DNA from: Fervidobacterium_A thailandense
GTDB lineage: Bacteria > Thermotogota > Thermotogae > Thermotogales > Fervidobacteriaceae
DNA: 64,000 nucleotides
Assembly: GCF_041505935.1 (NCBI RefSeq)
Contig: NZ_CP140110.1
Direction: 5' to 3' (one strand)
Made by a program: the position numbers and the translations under genes
The notes under the pieces: model-generated
Database searches by the model: none
What the model was told of the DNA's origin: nothing
The model's input: the letters and a program-made list of their open reading frames with translations, nothing else
Shown: in pieces, positions 1 through 9,254 of the stretch
Layout: each line of letters opens with the position of its first letter
How positions within the stretch are numbered: the first letter of the stretch is position 1

Positions 1-115
1 CCTTGTACTTGGAGATCAGCGGTCCGAAAAGACCGAGTAGCACGAAGAAGAGTACGATGGACAGTCCCGCCCTGAGTTTCTTGTTTCTGAGCGCGAAGAA
101 GAGTACTTCGTTCAT
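1..115 (-). CDS. ABC transporter permease, DppC/OppC-like (partial, cut by window edge)
   Basis: Only the first 38 codons are in the window; the gene continues past the left edge. The visible N-terminus has a short basic cytoplasmic stretch (RNKKLRAG) and one hydrophobic segment at about residues 18-33, as at the start of the second permease of Dpp/Opp-type importers. Its ATG overlaps the TGA of the preceding permease gene (ATGA), so the two are probably translationally coupled. The order binding protein, permease B, permease C is the usual one for this transporter class. The assignment rests mostly on that context. Confidence 0.7.
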   Translation of the reverse strand, partial: MNEVLFFALRNKKLRAGLSIVLFFVLLGLFGPLISKYK

Positions 116-1104
116 GAGACCTCACCACCGTAGGAGTACTTAATCCTTGGATCGAGTACCACATAAACGAGGTCGACGGTAAAGTTCGCAATCAACACAC
201 CGATTATTATGAATATGAAACACCCCTGAATCAGGAAGTAATCTTGGTTCAATATTGCCTGCGTGAGTATGTAACCAATACCGGGATACGAAAAAACAAC
301 TTCCGTTGTGACCTGCCCGGCTATAACTGTCCCGAGTTGAAGCGCAAGGCCCGTGATTTGGGGTAATATCGCATTTCTGAACGCGTACTTTCTTATCAAC
401 CTATCCTTAACACCGAGAGCTTCAAGGTACCTGGAGTAATTACTCTCGAGCTCGTAGATTACCATATTTCGCATGCCTATTGCCCAACCACCGAGCTGTA
501 CGATGAAGAGTGAGAGGAACGGCAGGATCCAGTGTCTCAGGAAGTTTCCCACAAACAACCACGATAAGTGGGGTCTGAGTCCGAAACTGTAAGCACCGGC
601 GATTGGAAACCACCTGAGCACGACACCGAAGTAGTAAGCAAGTAAGATTCCAAGCCAAAGGTACGGTGCACCGTTTATAAAATACATAATCGGTAGCAGT
701 ACCGAATCCAACCTCCTCCTACGGGCGGCTATCGCGCCGATGCTGTTGCCCACGAACCAACTCGCGAGCATCGAGGGTAAGAGGATCCCCAACGAATACG
801 GTAGGGCGCTTTTCAATACATCCAACACGGGCTTTGGATAAAGGTAAATACTGATCCCAAGATCTCCCTTCAAAAACGCGATCCAGAAGTTAAAATACTG
901 CTTCCAAAGGGGCTGGTCCAGTCCGAACGCTTTTGTCAGGTAACTGTACATAACGCGTGCGGACTCTGGAAGACCTGAGAACCGAGATACTAAAACGAGA
1001 ATGGGATTCCCAGGCATGAGCCTGGGAATCAACCAATCGATAGTAACGGCGAAGATAAACGTGAGAACGTAAACGAGTACTTTCGTTCGCAAGTATTTCT
1101 TCAT
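112..1104 (-). CDS. ABC transporter permease, DppB/OppB family
   Basis: Inner-membrane permease of a family-5 (peptide or oligosaccharide) ABC importer, 330 residues, the usual length. There is a first membrane helix at about residues 9-27, a long external loop, then a cluster of helices. The cytoplasmic EAA loop that docks the ATPase is visible near residues 225-250 (EALGVKDRLIRKYAFRNAIL). The start is the ATG behind GAGGTGG. It lies 19 bp downstream of the binding-protein gene and overlaps the next permease by 4 bp, so the three form an operon. In Thermotogales many such systems carry sugars rather than peptides; the substrate cannot be read from this subunit. Confidence 0.9.
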   Translation of the reverse strand: MKKYLRTKVLVYVLTFIFAVTIDWLIPRLMPGNPILVLVSRFSGLPESARVMYSYLTKAFGLDQPLWKQYFNFWIAFLKGDLGISIYLYPKPVLDVLKSALPYSLGILLPSMLASWFVGNSIGAIAARRRRLDSVLLPIMYFINGAPYLWLGILLAYYFGVVLRWFPIAGAYSFGLRPHLSWLFVGNFLRHWILPFLSLFIVQLGGWAIGMRNMVIYELESNYSRYLEALGVKDRLIRKYAFRNAILPQITGLALQLGTVIAGQVTTEVVFSYPGIGYILTQAILNQDYFLIQGCFIFIIIGVLIANFTVDLVYVVLDPRIKYSYGGEVS

Positions 1105-1123
1105 TCATTCCACCTCAGAATGC

Positions 1124-2803
1124 TTATTGTTTGAGATTTATGAGCATCAGTACACCGCCCGTTTGCCATCTTCCACCCCACGTCACCGGGTATGCGTACG
1201 GTGATTTCTCGCTTGGCCAGTTCTTCCACACCTGTGTGCTTGCCTGGAACCACATACCATTGTACCACAGTGGTATTGCGGGCATCTCCTTCAGATGAAT
1301 TTCCGCAATCTGTTCGATAATCCTCTTACAACTTGCGATGTCATCCATCGGGGTCATGTTCAACTGTGTGATGAGATCGAAGAGCTTCTGATTGTTGTAC
1401 CTTCCGAAGTTACCGTTGTACATCTCCGATGCGATTTGAGAATTAAAGACCCAGTTGTACATGGTCCACGGCGATACAGTCATCTGGCTACCGAAGTTGT
1501 TTATCGCCATGTCAAATTTTCCAGTTGTCAGATCTTCCCAGTATTTGCTGTAATCGGGGAACTTCGCCTCCGCGTTGATACCAACCGCTCTAAGTTGAGA
1601 GGCTATAATCTTTATCGATTCCATCCAGTCGGTCCAACCGAACGGAACGATGATTTCCACTTTGAACTTCGAGCCATCGGGTGCTTCCCTGAAACCGTCC
1701 CTGTTGATGTCCTTGTAGCCTGCCTTATCAAGCAACTCTCGGGCTTTCTTCGGATCGTACTTGAAACCAAATTGCTTCACCGCGTTTTCTGGATAGTATT
1801 TCATCCAACCTTTGATCGGCAGGAATCCGACGGGATTGGATGGGAGGACCTGTCCCTCAAAAACGGTTCTCGCGATGACACTCGGATCAATTGCGAAAGC
1901 TATCGCTCTTCTGAGATTTGGATCGTTAAGTGGCTTCTTTGTAGTGTTGATGAAAAGATAAGCTACGTTATCCGAGAGCATGTAAGGTTCTTTGTCAAAC
2001 CAAGTGTGGATATCCGAGTAAGTCTTCTTAAGTGTCGGAACTCCGGGTAGGAAGAAGTTCGAAATGTCGAGCTCACCTTTCATAATCATACCGAGTGCCA
2101 CGTTGTTGCTCAGGACTCTTAAATAAACGATTCTCTTTGGCTTGGGTTGACCGAAGACCTTGTTACCCCACCAGTTTTCGTTGCGTAGATAAACCATCCT
2201 ATCGTCACTGTAGGTCTCGAAGAGGTAAGGCCCGGTTCCTATGGCTTTCTCGTTTGCGCCGCTCAAGATCTCGTCTTTTGTCCTCTTGGACCAGATATGT
2301 TGTGGAAGGATTGCTGTCTGGTAAATGTTGTAAGTCCACTCGTGGTACCGCGGCGAGCTAAACGTAAACACCACGGTATAATCGTCTGGTGTGTCGATTT
2401 TTGCAAGCCAAGTCCAGATCGGACTGTAGTAAATTTCCGGTATCTGCTTTGCAAGTTCGTAAGTAAACTTCACGTCTTTTGCGGTGAACGGCGTACCATC
2501 ATGCCACGTTACCCCACGTCTCAGCTTGATTTCGAAAGTGTTCTTGGATGTCCATCTTCCACTTTCGGCCAGCCACGGGATCAATTCATCCGTCAGCGGG
2601 TTGTAACCGAAGAGTGTTTCGTAAATCAATCCCACCGTTCCAGTTACCGCATTCCACGGGGTTATCGGGTTCCAGTTCGATGGAGGTGACCACAACCCGC
2701 CACCGGCGTAAAGGGTTTCCTTCCGCGGATAGACCACGTCAGCCAGTACTAGTGATGTGAACAGTACCAGGAGCATCGCTGAAAAGATGAAAAACTTTTT
2801 CAT
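1124..2803 (-). CDS. Extracellular solute-binding protein, family 5 (peptide/oligosaccharide ABC importer)
   Basis: Periplasmic binding protein of 559 residues that delivers substrate to the permeases downstream. A signal peptide is evident (MKKFFIFSAMLLVLFTSLVL, cleaved near LA/DV). The family-5 body includes GTGPYLFE and the long C-terminal lobe with AIDPSVIARTVFEGQ. An ATG 14 codons upstream is in frame, but AGGGAGGT stands 7 nt before the ATG at 2803 and the signal peptide begins there, so I chose 2803. It heads the operon with two permease genes. A perfect palindrome 65-78 bp upstream may be its operator. Family-5 proteins bind peptides, nickel or, often in Thermotogales, oligosaccharides; ligand unknown. 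Confidence 0.9.
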   Translation of the reverse strand: MKKFFIFSAMLLVLFTSLVLADVVYPRKETLYAGGGLWSPPSNWNPITPWNAVTGTVGLIYETLFGYNPLTDELIPWLAESGRWTSKNTFEIKLRRGVTWHDGTPFTAKDVKFTYELAKQIPEIYYSPIWTWLAKIDTPDDYTVVFTFSSPRYHEWTYNIYQTAILPQHIWSKRTKDEILSGANEKAIGTGPYLFETYSDDRMVYLRNENWWGNKVFGQPKPKRIVYLRVLSNNVALGMIMKGELDISNFFLPGVPTLKKTYSDIHTWFDKEPYMLSDNVAYLFINTTKKPLNDPNLRRAIAFAIDPSVIARTVFEGQVLPSNPVGFLPIKGWMKYYPENAVKQFGFKYDPKKARELLDKAGYKDINRDGFREAPDGSKFKVEIIVPFGWTDWMESIKIIASQLRAVGINAEAKFPDYSKYWEDLTTGKFDMAINNFGSQMTVSPWTMYNWVFNSQIASEMYNGNFGRYNNQKLFDLITQLNMTPMDDIASCKRIIEQIAEIHLKEMPAIPLWYNGMWFQASTQVWKNWPSEKSPYAYPVTWGGRWQTGGVLMLINLKQ

Positions 2804-2867
2804 ACACCTTACCTCCCTTTTCCAGGTATTTTTGCCCATTTTCAAACGGGCAATCGTATGATACCAG

Positions 2868-2881
2868 TGTAAATATTTACA
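2868..2881. promoter_or_regulatory. 14-bp perfect palindrome, candidate operator for the ABC importer operon
   Basis: TGTAAATATTTACA is a perfect dyad 65-78 bp before the binding-protein ATG. On the minus strand a TATCAT hexamer (2858-2863), a possible -10, follows it immediately. The position suits a repressor covering a promoter, but A+T-rich dyads of this size can occur by chance and no regulator gene is adjacent. Confidence 0.3.
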
Positions 2882-3192
2882 AGAGAAATCTATCGAATTG
2901 GCCAGTACGAGGATTTTCAGAACGGAAGTTTTAAGTTCTTACGAAAGTAAGAATTGCCAGAAGTTTTTAATCACGTTTTTAAGCACAGCGCATGGAGTAC
3001 TTTCAAACGTGTTCTTTGGTACTTGGAATGCTTTTGGAAGGTGAACTTTTCTAAATCTAAAAATGAGTTGCAAAAATTATAATCTTTGGTGTTATAATAA
3101 ACGTTGGAGTAGCTCTTAATTAAATTAAAGTTCTAAATGGCCTAATTCCTACCGCTTGCAATTGACTTTGTTAGAAGGGGGGATTGATTCTC
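2882..3192. other. Divergent intergenic region between the ABC importer and the FN3/propeller gene
   Basis: No gene seen. For the rightward gene the best promoter-like sequence is TTGCAA (3068-3073) and TATAAT (3093-3098) with a long 19-bp spacer; a second TATAAT lies at 3078-3083. GGGGGGA at about 3177-3183 is the Shine-Dalgarno site of the rightward gene. Nothing else recognisable, and no RNA-like structure was noticed. Confidence 0.5.
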
Positions 3193-6100
3193 ATGAAGCG
3201 GTTTGCTCTTTTGGCCATTTTGTTACTTTTCTTCGGTATACTGACCGCTCAGGTTCAAATGACAACGCCTTTGACCAAGCTCTACTACGAACTCAAGGCC
3301 CTTTTGGAAGATCCGACAGTGAATCTGGCCGAAGCTTTACAGGATATTTTGAAAAAGTACGCTCCGATAGTAGAGCCGGTTTTGCCTCCCGGTGAGTACG
3401 AGGAGTACTCACTGCGGCTCTCAGAGCTTGACAGGTCGTTGCTCGAGATGGGAATATGGATCACGAGGGCGACCGTGGAAATCTTCAACCAACAGTTTGT
3501 GGAAGGTCCGTTCGAGTTGAACTACAACAGGGAGACTGGAGAAGCCACCGGGTTGATTACAAAGTTAAAGTCCGGTCGTTACAACGTGATCGTTAAGGTG
3601 TTCGGTAAGATCGATAACAAGGAAGAACGCATAGTAGCTTACGGTCGACGGGATAACGTTGAGGTAGTACGGGATAGGATATCTCTCGCTCAAGTACCTC
3701 TCAACATTCTCGTTGGAACCGGTGCGATACTCATCAACGCATTGTTGGATTTCCAGAATTCGGAATTCGTACCAGGAGAGCTGACGAACTTTGAACCAGA
3801 GGACGGTGCGGTTGACGTACCCACAAAAGTCAGTTTGAAGTGGGATTCGTTGCGTGCGAAAAGTTTTGACATTTACTTTGGTGAAGAAGGTAACCTTGAT
3901 CTAATCCAGAAGAACCATTTTGAGAAAGAGTACACTCTCGAAGGGCTCAAACCTGGAACTGTCTACAACTGGAAGATCGTGGCCCGGAACGCATTTGGTG
4001 AGACCGAAAGTCCGATTCTGACGTTCCGAACCGGATTCACCCCCACCCAACCTTCGGATCCCGTGCCATACGACGGCGCTGAGAGGGTATGGGTTGAACC
4101 GATACTACTTTGGAGCTCGGAAAGGGCCGCGGAATTCGACGTGTACATGGGGACTTCTCCAGAGAACTTGAATTACCTTGGAACCGTTTTGGAACCGTCA
4201 TTTGAAGCACCGAAACTTGAGTTGGGTACAACGTACTACTGGAAAGTTGTAGCAAAGAATGCGTTCGGTGAAACGGAGGGACCTGTGTGGAAGTTCACCA
4301 CCGGTGATGTTCCGAGTAAGCCGGTGTTGATTGAACCGAAGGGTGAAAAAGTTTGGATCCAGCCAGCGTTCAAGTGGAAATCGAAAGACGCCAGCGAATT
4401 CGAGCTTTACCTTGGGACGAGTTTTGATGAGATGGAACTTGCCGCAACAACGACGGAATTGGAAATCACGTTGCCATTTGACCTCGAGCTTGGCACAACT
4501 TACTTCTGGAAAGTTGTAGCCAAGAACGACTTCGGTCATAGCGAAAGTGATGTTGAAATGTTTAAGACGGGAACGAAACCGGAGTTCATCGAAATCATCA
4601 GCCCACTTGATGGAGAAGAAGATGTTTGGAAGAGCCAAACCTTGGCTTGGAGATTTGAATACGCTGATGCGTACGATGTCTACATGGGACCGTCCGTTGA
4701 CGAACTCGAGCCGATAGCTACCGATATTACGGATTCCGAACTCGTCGTCGAAAATCTCGAGCTTGGTAAGACCTACTACTGGCAGGTTGTCGGTAAGAAC
4801 AAGTTTGGAGAGACGCCATCACCGGTTGTAAAGTTCACCGTTGGTAATGTACCGACTGTACCGTTCAATCCGGAACCACCTGATGGTGCAACCGATCAGT
4901 TCACGAACCTGGTCCTGAGATGGGAAAGTTCGAAGGCGGAAAGTTACGATTTGTACATGGGATTCGTACCCGACAAGCTCGAGTTGGTCTACGAGGACTT
5001 AAAAGAAAGTGCGGTTGAAATGTACGATTTACTCTTCGGTGTAAAGTACTACTGGAAAGTCGTGGCCAAGAACAGGTTTGGCGAAGCTGAAGGTCCGGTG
5101 TGGTCGTTTACAACCGGTATGCTCCCGGAAAAACCGGTGGCAATTTATCCGAAAGACGGAGACACGGAAGTTCCAGCCGACGTGGTACTGAAATGGCGTT
5201 CCGAAAGGGCCGAGGAATTCGACCTCTACTTTGGAAGGACCGAACCTGAGTTCGTTGATACTTTGAGGGACACCGAATACGCCTTACCGCGCCTGCACTT
5301 TGGTACCGAATACAAATGGAAAGTCACCGCCAGGAACAAGTTCGGTGAAGTGGAGAGTGACATCTTCACCTTCAGGGTCAAATTACCCACCATCGTCGAT
5401 TCGGAAGTCTACGGTGGGAAGATGGCGGATACGGTCAAGCGTGTGGTTAAGACCACCGATGGAGGGTACATCGTCGTTGGTAGCACACAATCTTCCGAAC
5501 TGCCCGGGTTCATGGGTGAATCGGACATCATCGTACTTAAGCTTGATAAGTCTTTCAAACTCGAATGGATGAGACTCCTCGGTGGAAGTGGATGGGATGA
5601 AGGAATGGACGTTGTTGAGGTTCCAGATGGGTACGTTGTCTTGGGTTACACGCAGTCTCCAAAGGTCGACGGACAAGACGGCAAAGGTGGTTGGGATGCG
5701 GTAGCCTTTAAGTTGGCCAAGGACGGTAAACAGCTCTGGACAACGTTGTACGGTGGTACCGGTCACGATATTCCTTACAGGGTGATTTACACCAAGGGTG
5801 GAGAATTGCTCGTAGTTGGTACAAGTAACTCTGTAAACGGCGATGTGGGTCGTAACATAGGTACTTGGGATGTCTGGGTATCCAAACTCTCATACGATGG
5901 AAAGCTCTTGGCTTCAGCCGTGTACGGAGGTTTGGACAGGGACAAAGCGGTGGATGTTGTCGAAGTGGAGGACGGCTTCATCATTGTTGGGGCAACGTAC
6001 TCTCTTGAAGGCGACGTACCTTACAACCACGGTTCTTCGGATATTTGGATGCTCAAGATCAGTAAAGATCTCGGCAAAGTTTTGATGCTCAACAAGGCTT

Positions 6101-6588
6101 ACGGTGGAACCGAACAGGACGAGGCAACGAGGATAATCAAGACCTCGGATGGTAACTTCCTCATCTTGGGCTATACGACGAGTACCGACGGAGATGTCCA
6201 GAGGAACAACGGCTTCTGGGATATCTGGGCTGTAAAAGTCAACGCAGCTGGTGAAATCATTTGGCAAAGGACGATAGGTGGTAAGGAAGAAGATGTCGGA
6301 TACTCGGTTGCGGAATTCCCGGATGGTGGATTTGTAATAGTGGGTTACACGCTTTCAAGGGAATTCGAAGGCCTGAAGGGAGCTGTGGATGTACTTATAA
6401 TTGACATCGATAAAGACGGGAACCTCAGATGGGCTAAGACTTACGGTGGCGCGTTGGCTGATTATGCGTACGATGTTCTCGTTGACGAAGATGGTTCGAT
6501 AGTTGTCGTTGGTGTTTCATTCTCCAAGAACTTCGATGTGAAGAGGAACCTTGGTGGAAGCGATATTTGGATCTTTAGGGTAAAATAG
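3193..6588 (+). CDS. Secreted protein with six FN3-like repeats and a seven-blade beta-propeller
   Basis: 1131 residues. A signal peptide (MKRFALLAILLLFFGILTAQ) implies export. After an N-terminal domain (about residues 20-190) come six repeats of about 90 residues (about 192-732), each with a central xYDxYxG strand and ending in Y-x-WKVVAKNxFGExES; these look like fibronectin type III modules. Residues about 733-1131 hold seven repeats of about 57 residues built on YGG...D, DGGxxVVGxTxS and SDIWxxKL, the count expected of a closed propeller. ATG 3193 was chosen over an in-frame TTG at 3184 because GGGGGGA ends directly before that TTG. Monocistronic with a strong terminator. Function not recognised; a surface adhesion, scaffold or envelope role is inference. 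Confidence 0.85.
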   Translation: MKRFALLAILLLFFGILTAQVQMTTPLTKLYYELKALLEDPTVNLAEALQDILKKYAPIVEPVLPPGEYEEYSLRLSELDRSLLEMGIWITRATVEIFNQQFVEGPFELNYNRETGEATGLITKLKSGRYNVIVKVFGKIDNKEERIVAYGRRDNVEVVRDRISLAQVPLNILVGTGAILINALLDFQNSEFVPGELTNFEPEDGAVDVPTKVSLKWDSLRAKSFDIYFGEEGNLDLIQKNHFEKEYTLEGLKPGTVYNWKIVARNAFGETESPILTFRTGFTPTQPSDPVPYDGAERVWVEPILLWSSERAAEFDVYMGTSPENLNYLGTVLEPSFEAPKLELGTTYYWKVVAKNAFGETEGPVWKFTTGDVPSKPVLIEPKGEKVWIQPAFKWKSKDASEFELYLGTSFDEMELAATTTELEITLPFDLELGTTYFWKVVAKNDFGHSESDVEMFKTGTKPEFIEIISPLDGEEDVWKSQTLAWRFEYADAYDVYMGPSVDELEPIATDITDSELVVENLELGKTYYWQVVGKNKFGETPSPVVKFTVGNVPTVPFNPEPPDGATDQFTNLVLRWESSKAESYDLYMGFVPDKLELVYEDLKESAVEMYDLLFGVKYYWKVVAKNRFGEAEGPVWSFTTGMLPEKPVAIYPKDGDTEVPADVVLKWRSERAEEFDLYFGRTEPEFVDTLRDTEYALPRLHFGTEYKWKVTARNKFGEVESDIFTFRVKLPTIVDSEVYGGKMADTVKRVVKTTDGGYIVVGSTQSSELPGFMGESDIIVLKLDKSFKLEWMRLLGGSGWDEGMDVVEVPDGYVVLGYTQSPKVDGQDGKGGWDAVAFKLAKDGKQLWTTLYGGTGHDIPYRVIYTKGGELLVVGTSNSVNGDVGRNIGTWDVWVSKLSYDGKLLASAVYGGLDRDKAVDVVEVEDGFIIVGATYSLEGDVPYNHGSSDIWMLKISKDLGKVLMLNKAYGGTEQDEATRIIKTSDGNFLILGYTTSTDGDVQRNNGFWDIWAVKVNAAGEIIWQRTIGGKEEDVGYSVAEFPDGGFVIVGYTLSREFEGLKGAVDVLIIDIDKDGNLRWAKTYGGALADYAYDVLVDEDGSIVVVGVSFSKNFDVKRNLGGSDIWIFRVK

Positions 6589-6604
6589 TCAGTTGTTGAT
6601 AGTG

Positions 6605-6638
6605 GCGGTCGGCCGAATTTTCAGCCGACCGCTTTTTT
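6605..6638 (+). terminator. Rho-independent terminator after the FN3/propeller gene
   Basis: A perfect 9-bp stem, GCGGTCGGC/GCCGACCGC, with a 10-nt loop is followed by six T. The stop codon of the convergent polymerase gene lies in the loop, so the hairpin also covers the last codons of that gene. It lacks a T-run on the minus strand. Confidence 0.85.
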
Positions 6639-7742
6639 ATCTTTGAAGGTGAGAAATCCACCGAAGTGGACATCCTCCACAAAACTCAGGCGTTCGTACC
6701 GAAACTCCTCGTTGCTCCAGAATAAGCTTAATTGTTTACCGTTGACCTTTTTAAGGTTACTGAGCATCACACCCATCTTTACAACGGGCTTATCCTTCCA
6801 AATCTTTTTGAGCATCTCCAGTACAACATTTTTGAGTAAGGTGAAATCACTCACGGGAATTCCGAGACTCCTCGATAGTCCTAACCGTGTTCCATCGTAA
6901 AATTTTACAAGCACCGACAAAGATTTTGCCCCCATTCTACTCCTGAGAATCTTGGAGTACAGTCCGTACAGCAGGTACGTTAAAATCTCCGCTCCTTCAT
7001 CAAAGTTTCTCAAATTCTTGTCAAATGTGTAGAAATGTCCGACACTCTTAGGGAGTTGCTGCTTGAAGAACTCGGGTTCAGTGTATTCTTTTGTTATTAA
7101 AAACTTCAAGCGCGAAATTTCACTACCATCGGGGAAGTCCGTTTTAAGTAGTTCAGAGAGGAATCTGATACCGAGTCTCTCAAGGATTTCGGCGGTACTT
7201 TTCCCGACGCCGGGTACACTTTTGATATCGACAAAGTAGGAAAATTCCCTCAAATTGTCCACCACGAAGAAACCGTTCGGCTTTGAGAGCTCACACGCGG
7301 TTTTTGCCACGATGGGATTCATTCCGACGCCGATCGTGCAGCTTAAACCGAGAGTGTTTCTTATCGTCTCTTTCAAATCCTTCAACCTTTCGAGAGGCTT
7401 GTCCACGGGATCAAGTGCTATGTAAAACTCGTCGATACTCGCCTCCTTGTACACGGGGAAGTACTTCTCGATCAACTGCACGATCTTCAACGTGGTGAAT
7501 TCGTAATACGTGAAATCCGCTTTAATAAAAACGATCTCAGGACATAGGCTCTTCGCCTCGTTGAGCGTCATCCCCGTCCTTACCCCGTATTTCTTGGCTA
7601 CAGCGTTTGGGCTCGTCACAACGGTCTTTTCACCATGTCCTATTACCGCGAACGGTCTTCTTGCAAGCGCGAGATTCCTGACGCATTCGATGGACGCAAA
7701 GTATGAGTCCATATCGAGGAGTGCTACACGTCTGTAAAGCAT
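6621..7742 (-). CDS. dinB: Y-family DNA polymerase (DinB/Pol IV-like)
   Basis: Translesion DNA polymerase of 373 residues. The palm motifs are clear: LLDMDSYFASIE near the N-terminus (first metal-binding Asp and the YF steric gate) and ASIDEFYIAL with the catalytic Asp-Glu pair. A helix-hairpin-helix thumb (SVPGVGKSTAEILERLGI) and a little-finger domain follow. The start at 7742 is preceded by GGGGGAT; an in-frame ATG 22 codons upstream lacks such a site and would add an atypical extension. Single gene, convergent with the FN3/propeller gene and ending inside its terminator. DinB and other Y-family members are hard to separate on motifs alone. Confidence 0.9.
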   Translation of the reverse strand: MLYRRVALLDMDSYFASIECVRNLALARRPFAVIGHGEKTVVTSPNAVAKKYGVRTGMTLNEAKSLCPEIVFIKADFTYYEFTTLKIVQLIEKYFPVYKEASIDEFYIALDPVDKPLERLKDLKETIRNTLGLSCTIGVGMNPIVAKTACELSKPNGFFVVDNLREFSYFVDIKSVPGVGKSTAEILERLGIRFLSELLKTDFPDGSEISRLKFLITKEYTEPEFFKQQLPKSVGHFYTFDKNLRNFDEGAEILTYLLYGLYSKILRSRMGAKSLSVLVKFYDGTRLGLSRSLGIPVSDFTLLKNVVLEMLKKIWKDKPVVKMGVMLSNLKKVNGKQLSLFWSNEEFRYERLSFVEDVHFGGFLTFKDKKAVG

Positions 7743-7954
7743 GCTAATCCCCCATGCGGAACCGATTTTGAGATTTTGAATGCATGTATATATTTGTATA
7801 CTATACATAAGTATATCAAAAACTCCTCGCCGGTGTCAAACGTTTTTTTGTGATTTTTTATATGAATTTTTCTTGAAAATTTCCATCACGGCCTGCACAA
7901 GGATTTGGATTGTGATAAAATTGACATGGAAAATTGTATGCGAAGGGTGGTTCA

Positions 7955-9220
7955 ATGAGGTACGCACTCGTTGGTTTCGGGCTAAGCAACAAGTATGCAG
8001 CGCAGTTTCTTCGAAAGATCGGTGAGCAGGTTTTTGTCAGTGAGTCCGGAAAACTTTCCCAAGAGGACAAGGCATTCTTAGAGGAATCGGGTATCGAATA
8101 CGAGGAGGGACAGAACTCCGAACGCATTCTTCAAGCCGACGTAATACTCACCAGTCCAAGTGTCCCGTACAACCATCCAATTTTAATGAAAGCTCGCGAG
8201 TCGGGAATCAAGGTCGAAACCGAGATAACGTACTTTATGAGATTCCTCGATTGGGACCCCTCCACGATTGCCATAACTGGCTCCGTTGGTAAGAGCACAA
8301 CTGTGGCCATGACCAATCATCTGATTTCCAAGACAAAAACGTCCCAGATATCTGGAAATTTCGGAATCCCCATTGCACAGATACTACTTGAGAACAAGCG
8401 CCCGGAGTACTTGGTTATAGAAATCAGCTCTTTTCAACTGTACTGGGCCGAGTACTTCAAACCTAAGATAGCCGCGATAACGAACATCTACCCGAACCAT
8501 CTGGACTGGCATCCTTCGATGGAACACTACGTCGAATCAAAGATGAAGATTACAAAATGGCAGGACAACGAGGATTACTTCGTTTACAACCCGAGGGATT
8601 TGGAGACGTTCAAGAGGCTCGCCTTGGTCCAGGCGAAACGCGTTCCCGCCACCGTCGATTTCAGTATCGACGAGATACCTTTCCACATACGAACAAGGCA
8701 AAATATAGAAAACATCGCCATGGCCAAGACGATTGTGAAGGTACTGGGCTTACCGTTCCAGATGAGTTTTCTCGATGACTTCACCCCTCTTCCGCACAGG
8801 ATGGAGTACGTTACCACGTGGAACGGTGTGCACTTCTACAACGACTCAAAGGCAACCAACGCAGCGGCTGTGATTAAAGCATTGGAGAATTTCGATACGA
8901 ACGTAATCCTAATCCTTGCTGGCAAGGGAAAAAATGAGGATTACACAAACCTTGCCGAAGAGATAAAGAAGAGATGTAAATTTGTTGCACTCGTCGGCCC
9001 GATCGCGGATGCCGTCGAGCCGTACTTAGCGGCGAGGGAAATCACCTTCAGAAGGTACGAAAATATTGAAGGAGCCGTTTCGGATATTTGTTCGTTTGCT
9101 CAGCCCGGTGACGTGGTACTTCTGAGTCCGGGAGGTGCAAGTTACGACAGGTACAGGAACTTTGAGGAGCGTGGAGAACACTTTAAGTCCGTGGTAAGAA
9201 CCTTAGTGGAACAAATGTAA
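7955..9220 (+). CDS. murD: UDP-N-acetylmuramoylalanine--D-glutamate ligase
   Basis: Cytoplasmic ATP-dependent ligase that adds D-glutamate to UDP-MurNAc-L-Ala in peptidoglycan synthesis. 421 residues: an N-terminal Rossmann-like UDP-binding domain (MRYALVGFGLSNK), an ATP-binding Mur ligase core with the P-loop TGSVGKSTT near residues 106-114 and EISSFQL, and a C-terminal domain with YNDSKATN and LSPGGASYDRYRNFEERG, which are typical of MurD. ATG 7955 follows AAGGGTGG; a TTG seven codons upstream has no such site. First gene of murD - GH13 - eno (34- and 42-bp gaps), and not in a large mur cluster. Confidence 0.95.
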   Translation: MRYALVGFGLSNKYAAQFLRKIGEQVFVSESGKLSQEDKAFLEESGIEYEEGQNSERILQADVILTSPSVPYNHPILMKARESGIKVETEITYFMRFLDWDPSTIAITGSVGKSTTVAMTNHLISKTKTSQISGNFGIPIAQILLENKRPEYLVIEISSFQLYWAEYFKPKIAAITNIYPNHLDWHPSMEHYVESKMKITKWQDNEDYFVYNPRDLETFKRLALVQAKRVPATVDFSIDEIPFHIRTRQNIENIAMAKTIVKVLGLPFQMSFLDDFTPLPHRMEYVTTWNGVHFYNDSKATNAAAVIKALENFDTNVILILAGKGKNEDYTNLAEEIKKRCKFVALVGPIADAVEPYLAAREITFRRYENIEGAVSDICSFAQPGDVVLLSPGGASYDRYRNFEERGEHFKSVVRTLVEQM

Positions 9221-9254
9221 AATGTGAAAAGTTGGGAAAGAAGGGGGAAGTGCG

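Noticed and set aside
3763..5390. Possible nucleotide-level tandem repeat in the FN3 region
   Set aside because: The repeats are similar as protein but diverged at DNA level, so this is an old domain duplication and not a recent tandem array.
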